Shown here: positions 15,263-21,337 of the stretch, in pieces
Layout: each line of letters begins with the position of its first letter
Numbering within the stretch: the stretch's first letter is position 1
From: Perlabentimonas sp964554585
Lineage (GTDB): Bacteria; Bacteroidota; Bacteroidia; Bacteroidales; Tenuifilaceae
DNA: 21,337 nt
Reading direction: 5' to 3'
NCBI GenBank assembly: GCA_964554585.1
Contig: CAZKPD010000032.1
Location: forward strand, 1-21,337
The notes under the pieces: model-generated
The model's input: the letters and a program-made list of their open reading frames with translations, nothing else
Databases searched by the model: none
What the model was told of the DNA's origin: nothing
Translations under genes and position numbers: made by a program

Positions 15263-15673
15263 TTACTTTTTGGGGTCAGCCCCTTTTTCGGCAGAATGCA
15301 ATTTGTCGGTAGATACGTCACTGGCATCAACTTTCATATCGCAATACCCGGTAAATCTGCTTCCGGGTTCAATGGCCAGTCTGTTAGTTATCATATCTCC
15401 CATCACCTTGGCGCTTGCCTTGAGCGAAAGCAGTTCTGCAATAATCAGTTTTCCATCAACCGTACCGGAAATATCCGTATTCTTGCAGGTTACCTCTCCC
15501 TTAATCCTACCTGTTTCGCCAACAACTACTTTGCCTTTGGCGTTGATGTTTCCAACTAGGACACCATCAATTCTTAAATCGCCCCCACAGATAATATCGC
15601 CATGTATTTCTGTTCCCAATCCAATAAGGTTGATATTGTTGGGAGTGTTCTCGTTCTCATTTAATTTAGCCAT
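15263..15673 (-). CDS. bactofilin family polymer-forming protein
   Basis: Cytoskeletal bactofilin, 136 residues. The core, about residues 14-117, is a right-handed beta-helix built from short repeats with regularly spaced glycines and valine/isoleucine, for example TEIHGDIICGGDLRIDG and GKVVVGETGRIKGEV. It has short polar termini and no membrane segment, as expected for a protein that assembles filaments without nucleotide. It is the first gene of the transcript that continues 5 nt later with the AtpI-like gene and then atpBEFHAG. Bactofilins scaffold cell-envelope processes in other bacteria; a link to the ATP synthase is only suggested by position. Confidence 0.9.
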   Translation of the reverse strand: MAKLNENENTPNNINLIGLGTEIHGDIICGGDLRIDGVLVGNINAKGKVVVGETGRIKGEVTCKNTDISGTVDGKLIIAELLSLKASAKVMGDMITNRLAIEPGSRFTGYCDMKVDASDVSTDKLHSAEKGADPKK

Positions 15674-15700
15674 GGTATTTTAAGATTTTTTCAGTAATTA

Positions 15701-15712
15701 CTTATTAATAAG
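15701..15712. promoter_or_regulatory. 12-bp palindrome at the ATP synthase operon start
   Basis: CTTATTAATAAG is a perfect palindrome just downstream of the -7 box, overlapping the expected transcription start. It could be an operator. AT-rich palindromes of this length also arise by chance in such gaps. Confidence 0.25.
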
Positions 15713-15715
15713 CAG

Positions 15716-15723
15716 CAAAAATA
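15716..15723 (-). promoter_or_regulatory. candidate -7 box for the bactofilin-ATP synthase operon
   Basis: The minus strand reads TATTTTTG followed by C, an exact TAnnTTTG match, in the 105-nt gap before the bactofilin gene. The leader would be about 35 nt. There is no clear -33 element. This is the only good promoter candidate upstream of the eight-gene operon. Confidence 0.45.
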
Positions 15724-15778
15724 GGAAAATGAAATGAAGCAGCTGCATTTTTAGCTTTTTTTTTGAATTCAGAGGATT

Positions 15779-16489
15779 TTATACGGAGAGGTTTGATTTG
15801 TCTGACAGATAGAAATCTTGGTTGCTGTCGTTCTTTCCATTTCCCCCTTCCGAAATTGGGGTTATCCCATCTTCTATCTTTTCTTCTACGGGTTCATCCT
15901 CCATTTCCCAAGAGTAAATTTGACGTTTAGGCCCTTCGTTTCGGTAAAGTATTGCGCAAGCAATTCCGGCCATTCCTCCAAAAAGATGGCCTTCCCATGA
16001 GATGGTTGGCCAAATGGGGAGAACTCCCCAAATTAATCCACCGTATAGAAAAACAACCACTAGAGAGATTGCTGCCAGCCTCGGGTTTCGTCTAATAATG
16101 CCACTTAAAAAAAGGAAAGCGGCTAAACCGTATACTATTCCGCTGGCCCCAATATGAAAGCTGGGGCGACCTCCTATCCATACACATAGCCCTGAAATGA
16201 GCCAAATTAGGATGAAAACTCTATAGCTAAGCGATCGGTAAAAATAGATTATGCCGGCCCCCATAACCAAAAGAGGGACCGAGTTGGAGAAAAGATGCTT
16301 AAAATCGGCGTGCACCAACGGCATTAGTAAGATTCCGGGCAGTCCCTTTACCGTTCGAGGGTAAACGCCCAACGTGCTAAAATTAACTCCCAATGTGTAC
16401 TCAATAAGGGCAATAATCCACAATAACGCAATGAATAGAATGGGTAGCAGAAAGCTGTGTTTTGCAATTTTCTGATCTAAATCACTCAA
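15779..16489 (-). CDS. rhomboid family intramembrane serine protease
   Basis: Membrane protease of 236 residues with about six membrane helices. The catalytic dyad is Ser116 in GASGIVYGL and His168 in WEGHLFGG; the rhomboid motif with two histidines and an asparagine (His60, His65, Asn69 in HADFKHLFSNS) is also intact, so it is predicted active. After the last helix comes a charged tail of about 50 residues, rich in Glu, Asp and Asn. The start is a TTG at 16489; there is no in-frame ATG before residue 56, and a stop lies four codons upstream of the TTG. The start overlaps the end of the propeller gene by 8 nt, suggesting translational coupling. No substrate can be named. Confidence 0.88.
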   Translation of the reverse strand: MSDLDQKIAKHSFLLPILFIALLWIIALIEYTLGVNFSTLGVYPRTVKGLPGILLMPLVHADFKHLFSNSVPLLVMGAGIIYFYRSLSYRVFILIWLISGLCVWIGGRPSFHIGASGIVYGLAAFLFLSGIIRRNPRLAAISLVVVFLYGGLIWGVLPIWPTISWEGHLFGGMAGIACAILYRNEGPKRQIYSWEMEDEPVEEKIEDGITPISEGGNGKNDSNQDFYLSDKSNLSV

Positions 16490-17636
16490 AACGATTTTGG
16501 TTTAAGGTTAGAATATCAAGTTTGTTAATGTCGACAATGTAAAGCCCTTCCATTGAGGAAACCCACATCCGACCTTGGGAATCGGCAAAGAATGTGATAA
16601 CCCGATCAACGGGAAAGCCTAGCTGCGGGCTAATTTTTAGCCATTGGTTCCCGTCCAAAATGGTAATACCTTTCCCTTTGCGCGAGGTAAGAGATCCCCC
16701 AAACCAAAGACGTCCTTTAGTATCTTCGGCAATGGCATCAACGCATGGTTTACTAAGAAAAGCAGGTGATGTATAAGCGCTCCATTGGCGACCATCAAAG
16801 GAGGAAAGGCCACCCCGGGTTCTGTTAAAACAGCTGCCCGACCATAACCTCCCTTTGGAATCTTGATAAAAAATGCTTGAGGAATTGTCTGCTAAACCAT
16901 GCCGTGCCGAGAAAGTTTCCCAGGTTCGTCCATTATACGCGCTTATGCCCTCTGAAGAGAATCTTGAGCCGCACCATAAATATCCTTTGCTGTCGTTAAA
17001 GTATTGGGTTACATTGCCTATAGCCCTACTCGAATGCTCAAGGGTTTGAATGGTACCATCCATATAGTAGGCCATACCCACTTCGGTACCAATCCAAACC
17101 ACATTCCGAAAATCCTGCTCAATGGCATTGATTAGTGGATGCGGGAGCCCGTCATCAACGTTGAGGTGAATCCACCCTTCGGGTTTTTTTACCAAGACCC
17201 CATTAGTAGTGCCTAGCCAAATTTCTCTGTTGTTAATCCAGGTGATGCTGTTGACAAAAAGAGTAGGAACTAGCGTTTGGATGGGAATGGTGTCCGGGTC
17301 GCCATTCTTTATATGTACAAGATAGTGTTGATTGTTGGCTGTTAGGTAACCGCCAAAAATCAGATTGCCATTGGGCAATCGAACAAAGGCATGATATGAG
17401 CCGGAAGGAGTTTTTTGATTTCCACTTTTAATAATCAGCGAATCGTTGTGCACAAGGGCTAGGTTGCCACCCGTGTCGCCATCGCTCAATCCCACCCATA
17501 TGTTTCCTATATTGTCCTCAGCGATCTGAAAAGCCCACTGCCCTTTTGGAAGTTCTATCTTAGCTATTTGTGCAAAAGGAGAAAGGGTTGTGCACAAGAG
17601 TAAGAAAACCAAAAGGGATTTACGGAGGGAAGGCAT
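16482..17636 (-). CDS. secreted regulator-type beta-propeller protein
   Basis: Exported protein of 384 residues. A signal peptide (residues 1 to about 22, SLLVFLLLCTTLSPFAQ) is followed by seven to eight repeats of the two-component-regulator propeller type, with the pattern G-x-[LIVM]-W-x-G, for example NIWVGL, EIWLGTTNGV, VVWIGTEVGM, GYLWCGS, GRLWSGS, GRLWFGG and GRMWVSS. In hybrid two-component sensors this propeller is the periplasmic sensing part; here it stands alone with no membrane anchor, kinase or DNA-binding domain. It lies 5 nt after the SpoIIE phosphatase gene and overlaps the rhomboid gene by 8 nt, so a shared signalling role is plausible. The ligand is unknown. Confidence 0.85.
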   Translation of the reverse strand: MPSLRKSLLVFLLLCTTLSPFAQIAKIELPKGQWAFQIAEDNIGNIWVGLSDGDTGGNLALVHNDSLIIKSGNQKTPSGSYHAFVRLPNGNLIFGGYLTANNQHYLVHIKNGDPDTIPIQTLVPTLFVNSITWINNREIWLGTTNGVLVKKPEGWIHLNVDDGLPHPLINAIEQDFRNVVWIGTEVGMAYYMDGTIQTLEHSSRAIGNVTQYFNDSKGYLWCGSRFSSEGISAYNGRTWETFSARHGLADNSSSIFYQDSKGRLWSGSCFNRTRGGLSSFDGRQWSAYTSPAFLSKPCVDAIAEDTKGRLWFGGSLTSRKGKGITILDGNQWLKISPQLGFPVDRVITFFADSQGRMWVSSMEGLYIVDINKLDILTLNQNRFE

Positions 17637-17641
17637 AGCAG

Positions 17642-19858
17642 CTAAACTTTTAATCCTAGGATAAGAACATCATCGGTCTGTTCGTTATTGCCCTTCCATG
17701 TTTTAAAAATTGCATCAAGTTCCTCCTTTTGTCCGATGCTGTTGTTTTTGCTGACATCCAAGAGTGATGATAAAAAACGTTTGCGCAAAAATTTGCTTTT
17801 ATTCTCGCCCCCAAATTGATCTACGAACCCGTCGGTATAAAGGTAAATCCAGTCGCCTGCTTGTATGCTGATTTGAGCCTGGGTAAAGGTTTTTTTCTTT
17901 AACCGAGAGGAGATTCCAATGGATGTTTGTGTAGGAGCTTGCTCAATGAGCTCATTATTCCTAACAATTGCCATAGGGATATGTGCACTGCTGTATTCCA
18001 GCGTATGGCTTCCTAATTGGTATTTTATCACAGCCACGTCCATGCTATCCTTTAGCACTAGTTCATCGTCCTCTTTACGGAGCTTATTCCTAAGTTCAAC
18101 ATCCAAAAAACTCAGAATTTCCAAAGGTTCTACTTCATCGTTTTGGCTAATGGCCTGATTAAGTAAATCCATCCCTATAATGCTCATAAAAGCGCCGGGA
18201 ACCCCATAACCGGTGCAATCGGCAACAGCAATGTACAGGCTTTGCCACCTTTGAGAGATCCAGTAAAAATCTCCGCTTACAATATTTTTTGGGATATGAA
18301 GCGCAAAAGCCTCAGTAAAATGGGGCGAAGTAAGCTCAAGTGGAGGGAAAAGAGCGTTCTGAATTTTTTGCGCATAGCGAATACTGTTGGTATTATTGCC
18401 TACATACTGGTCAATTATCAGATAAGCATCCTCTAGGTTCTGATCCTTTCGCGCTAAGCAATGTTGTAATTTTTCAATCTCGGTTGTCTGAGCCAATATT
18501 TCCCCCTGCTGTATGTTAAGCCTAATACTATTCTCCTCTATGGTCTCTTTATATTTTTGTAGTTGTCTAGTCGATTTCCGCTTAACATTAAAGGCGTATA
18601 GGGTAATTATAATGATAGAGATTGAAAAAACCAGTCCGGCTAAATAGAAATTCCGAAGCATTACTTGGCGTGCCAACTCTTTTTTGTTCAGGTCTCGTTG
18701 CTGTTTGAGGATCTGAATCTCCTGCTCTTTTTTATCCATGCCAAACATCACTTCAAGCATGGAGATGGCTCGCGAGTTTTTTTCGTTTATCACGCTATCC
18801 TTAAACAGGGTTGCTTGCTTGAAATAGGCTAGAGCTTTTGTGGGAATTTGCCTCTTCTCGTAGATTGTGCTTAAAGTTTCGTATGTCCACTGCATATGAA
18901 TTACCGAGTTGATGTCATTTGCCATTTCTAGTGCTTTTTGGGCATATTTCTCGGCTTCATCAAGCATTCCCATCTGTGTGTATGAACGAGCAAGGTTTGT
19001 ATAGGTGTCGACAATAAATTTGCGATCGCCTAATTCAAGGTCTATTTTTAGGGCTTGATTAAAAAGATCTGCTGCAACTTCTGGCTTTCCTTTGTATAAG
19101 TGAATCTTACCAATGGCATTGTACGAGATAGATTTTCCCCTCTGGTTGTTTATGGCACGGTTTAGCCTAAGCGAATGGGTGTAGTATACCATAGCGCTAT
19201 CATACTGTTCCATAAACTCATATACCTCTCCAATGTTATTGTAGTTCATGGCCTCCCCTCGAGGGTTATTCATGTTCTGAGAGATGGTTAACCCACGGGT
19301 GAAATACGAAAGGGCTTCGGGATATTGACCATTTAAGGAGTATATATTTCCAAGGCTGTTTAGCGAAACCGAAACGCTGAAAAGATCGTTTATTGCCTCA
19401 GCAGCTTTTAATCCTTGAATATGGTATTCAGCTGCCTTTGGATGATTGTCTAACCGCCTGTATACTACGCCAATGCTATTGTAAGCTGAAGCTAATAGCT
19501 GGTTGTCTCCAGTCTTTTTTGCAAAATATAACGACTGGTGATGGTGGCTAAGGGCCTGATCGTACTCAGCTTTATTCCGGTAGAGTGTGCCAAATTTGTT
19601 GTGTACCTTTGAGAGTGCCCAGTCGGTAGAGTCTTTAGCAGCTATTCTAAGCGCTTCTTGCAGAACCTCTTCGCATCGTGCCAAGTCTTGGTTATCCGTC
19701 AAAAGCGTTTGGGAGGCTTTTAAAAGGATGACGATTTTGAGGGAATCGTTTTGGGTAGTATCAGCCTGCGCGATGAGGCTGTCAAACCTTTCTTGGCTCT
19801 GTAACGGTAGAGTTAAGATAGAAAGAGCCAGAACAGCTATTTGCAATCGTTCGCGCAT
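17642..19858 (-). CDS. TPR-domain SpoIIE (PP2C-type) serine/threonine phosphatase, membrane-anchored
   Basis: Signalling protein of 738 residues. A signal peptide (about 1-21) leads into a periplasmic array of TPRs (about 80-355; repeats such as YNSIGVVYRRLDNHPKAAEYH). One membrane helix follows (402-423), then a cytoplasmic coiled coil (about 430-480), then a SpoIIE/PP2C domain from about SIRYAQKIQNALFPP (492-506) to the end. Metal-binding acidic motifs are present: GDFYW (Asp530), VADCTGYGVPGAFMS (Asp547), YTDGFVD (Asp676) and TDDVLIL (Asp729/730). The domain should remove phosphate from a Ser/Thr-phosphorylated partner, often an anti-sigma-factor antagonist, but none is encoded here. It is the first gene of a three-gene unit with the propeller and rhomboid. 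Confidence 0.92.
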   Translation of the reverse strand: MRERLQIAVLALSILTLPLQSQERFDSLIAQADTTQNDSLKIVILLKASQTLLTDNQDLARCEEVLQEALRIAAKDSTDWALSKVHNKFGTLYRNKAEYDQALSHHHQSLYFAKKTGDNQLLASAYNSIGVVYRRLDNHPKAAEYHIQGLKAAEAINDLFSVSVSLNSLGNIYSLNGQYPEALSYFTRGLTISQNMNNPRGEAMNYNNIGEVYEFMEQYDSAMVYYTHSLRLNRAINNQRGKSISYNAIGKIHLYKGKPEVAADLFNQALKIDLELGDRKFIVDTYTNLARSYTQMGMLDEAEKYAQKALEMANDINSVIHMQWTYETLSTIYEKRQIPTKALAYFKQATLFKDSVINEKNSRAISMLEVMFGMDKKEQEIQILKQQRDLNKKELARQVMLRNFYLAGLVFSISIIIITLYAFNVKRKSTRQLQKYKETIEENSIRLNIQQGEILAQTTEIEKLQHCLARKDQNLEDAYLIIDQYVGNNTNSIRYAQKIQNALFPPLELTSPHFTEAFALHIPKNIVSGDFYWISQRWQSLYIAVADCTGYGVPGAFMSIIGMDLLNQAISQNDEVEPLEILSFLDVELRNKLRKEDDELVLKDSMDVAVIKYQLGSHTLEYSSAHIPMAIVRNNELIEQAPTQTSIGISSRLKKKTFTQAQISIQAGDWIYLYTDGFVDQFGGENKSKFLRKRFLSSLLDVSKNNSIGQKEELDAIFKTWKGNNEQTDDVLILGLKV

Positions 19859-20248
19859 CTGAAAAAATTTTATCGCAAAGATATGAAAATAATGATTTAA
19901 TCGTTACACTTAAGATAGCCTAAAACATGGGTAAATTCAAGCATACAAGCGTTTTAGCGTATAGAAAAATACGCATAAAAGTCAGAGAATGACCAGAATA
20001 CAATGATGGTTGATTTGGCTGGCGAGTAGGACAAATCCATCTTTTACTTAGATTCTTCTTTATCGCATATTATATCCAATTTGATGCAATAACAATGAAA
20101 CCTACTACCTTTCACCTGTCAAATTCTCCGCTTATCTCTTTTATGGCAAGTGTATTTGTTATAAGTTTGCTGCCTGAAGCGGTTGTGCTCTCTTACCGAC
20201 AAAAAAGAGGGGCAAGAGGTCTTTTTCAAGCATTTAATTTGCCTTGCG
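19859..20248. other. divergent intergenic region before the AsmA-family gene
   Basis: This 390-nt gap lies between the divergent phosphatase and AsmA-family genes. It holds a -7 box for the phosphatase gene and a hairpin-forming inverted repeat at 19952-19980 (TTTTA/TAAAA and GCGTAT/ATACGC with a one-base bulge and 6-nt loop). A weak 56-codon ORF at 20095-20265 has a hydrophobic middle and overlaps the AsmA start. No RNA gene is evident. Confidence 0.65.
19876..19883 (-). promoter_or_regulatory. candidate -7 box for the phosphatase-propeller-rhomboid operon
   Basis: TATCTTTG followed by C on the minus strand is an exact TAnnTTTG match, only 17 nt before the start codon at 19858, which implies a leader of about 10 nt. 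The -33 region is not recognisable. Confidence 0.45.
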
Positions 20249-21337
20249 ATGGGAAAGTTTTTTAAGGTAATCACAATTGTAACCAGTGCGCTTATTGCCT
20301 TTGTAGTAGGTCTTGCTATTGCAGGTTATTTTCTAGAGGATAAGCTCATTCGCTATACAATCAGTCAGCTGAATCAGCGTCTCACTGCTACACTTAATGT
20401 GAAAGAGGTAAATGCTTCGCTGATTCGAGGTTTCCCGTTTGCTGCGGTTACTTTTAAAGAGGTCGAAATTATAGAGGGTAGCCTACAAACTCCCGAAGAG
20501 TTCGAAACCGGATTGCTCTCGCTCGATGAAGTGGTGGTAAAAATTAATCTGATAGGCTTGTTGTCTAATCGCTATAATATTGAACGTTTAGTGCTCAAAA
20601 ACGGGTGGATTAATCTCTATTTTGATAATACCGGAAAGGGGAATTTCGAGATTTTTAAAACCTCTTCAGATAGCAGTTCTAACTGGATCCTGGATGTGGA
20701 TAAGTTACAGTTCAGCAATGTGAATCTAAGCTATATTGACCCGAGAACTGCTTGGGTGTGTAAAGGTTATGTTGAGCACGGTGAGCTGAAAGGGAAAATT
20801 AAAGGATCTGTTGTTGATTTAAACGTAAGGGTTAGCGGTGCTATAGGTTCCCTTAGGCAGGGTGCTTTTCAGTATATTCGTAATGAACGCCTTGAGATAA
20901 GTACAACCTTTGCCATGGATGATAACGCATTTCGTTTTAACGATGCTGTTGCAAGGCTAGGCAAGGCCAAGCTGAATATTAACGGATCCGTTGGGCGTAC
21001 TGTGGGTGCTCCAGTATCATTATCTGTGTCGGGAGATAATTTAAGCACAAACAGCTTGCTTATGCTGCTCTCGCAATTCAACCTCTCATTGCCCCCCAAA
21101 ACCAAGACTAAAGGCCATTTTGCGTTTAACATAAATATTAACGGGGTTAGTAAGATGGAGGAGCCATTTAAGATTAACCTTGGTTTCTCAACCAAAGAGA
21201 TTCTTTTAGCATTTCAGGGAAAACCGGAGTTCCGACTTTCCGACGTAGAAGGAACGTTCACTAACGGAAGTCTTGGAAAGCCCGAATCATCCGCTGTAAA
21301 CATCTCTTCGTTCAGGATAGATGGTCTGAGTTCCTAT
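20249..21337 (+). CDS. AsmA family protein (3' partial)
   Basis: N-terminal 363 residues of an AsmA-type envelope protein; the frame is open to the end of the window. It begins MGKFFKVITIVTSALIAFV, a single N-terminal membrane anchor (about 6-27), followed by repeated beta-rich segments typical of the family, for example LNVKEVNASLIRGFPFAAV, VVVKINLIGLLSNRYNIERL and KLQFSNVNLSYIDP. AsmA and related proteins span the periplasm and are implicated in phospholipid transfer to the outer membrane or in envelope assembly. Bacteroidota have several paralogues, so the specific role is unknown. An ATG at 20249 is the best start; upstream in frame there is a stop at 20162 and no other ATG. Confidence 0.82.
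   Translation, partial: MGKFFKVITIVTSALIAFVVGLAIAGYFLEDKLIRYTISQLNQRLTATLNVKEVNASLIRGFPFAAVTFKEVEIIEGSLQTPEEFETGLLSLDEVVVKINLIGLLSNRYNIERLVLKNGWINLYFDNTGKGNFEIFKTSSDSSSNWILDVDKLQFSNVNLSYIDPRTAWVCKGYVEHGELKGKIKGSVVDLNVRVSGAIGSLRQGAFQYIRNERLEISTTFAMDDNAFRFNDAVARLGKAKLNINGSVGRTVGAPVSLSVSGDNLSTNSLLMLLSQFNLSLPPKTKTKGHFAFNININGVSKMEEPFKINLGFSTKEILLAFQGKPEFRLSDVEGTFTNGSLGKPESSAVNISSFRIDGLSSY

Noticed and set aside
15243..15683. 146-codon ORF on the plus strand opposite the bactofilin gene
   Set aside because: The repetitive beta-helix codons keep the opposite frame open; the bactofilin on the minus strand is the clear gene.
20869..21195. 108-codon minus-strand ORF at the right end
   Set aside because: The plus-strand AsmA-family frame is open across the whole region from 20249 to the window end and has a membrane anchor and family character.

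Overview
The window is an ordinary chromosomal stretch from a member of the Bacteroidota, most likely a Bacteroidales/Marinilabiliales-type organism. I infer this from protein style (a Bacteroidota-type tandem universal stress protein, a SpoIIE phosphatase with TPRs, a free-standing regulator-type beta-propeller, a bactofilin next to the ATP synthase genes), from TAnnTTTG boxes typical of the phylum's sigma factor upstream of several genes, and from moderate AT richness. Coding is dense. There are no tRNAs, rRNAs, CRISPR arrays or insertion sequences. Both edges cut genes: atpD lacks its first few codons, and an AsmA-family gene runs off the right end.

Layout. (1) 1-2519, plus strand: the end of an atpD-atpC unit (F1 beta and epsilon) followed 12 nt later by a secreted alpha/beta hydrolase. 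(2) 2626-4922, plus strand: a U32-family tRNA hydroxylation protein and a tandem universal stress protein. (3) 4919-7795, minus strand: polyprenyl diphosphate synthase, a YitT-type membrane protein and the ribosome-assembly GTPase RsgA, probably one operon. (4) 8130-9839, plus strand: an Na/Pi cotransporter with a PhoU-like tail. (5) 9845-15673, minus strand: bactofilin, an AtpI-position membrane protein, then atpB-E-F-H-A-G, a tightly packed operon. (6) 15779-19858, minus strand: a TPR/SpoIIE phosphatase, a secreted beta-propeller and a rhomboid protease, with 5-nt spacing and an 8-nt overlap. (7) 20249 to the end, plus strand: the start of an AsmA-family protein.

The ATP synthase genes lie in two convergent blocks (DC on plus, BEFHAG on minus) with about 7.3 kb of unrelated genes between them. 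All eight structural subunits are therefore present, but not in one transcript. The c subunit lacks the Na+-ligand signature and looks proton-type; epsilon is the short form without the C-terminal helical hairpin. Both convergent junctions (4919-4922 and 9840-9844) have almost no intergenic DNA, and in each a candidate intrinsic terminator sits inside the opposing gene's coding sequence.

I did not find a clearly new biological system. The items most worth a second look are the phosphatase/propeller/rhomboid operon, the bactofilin that opens the ATP synthase operon, the terminators buried in opposing genes, and a hairpin between the AtpI-like gene and atpB.
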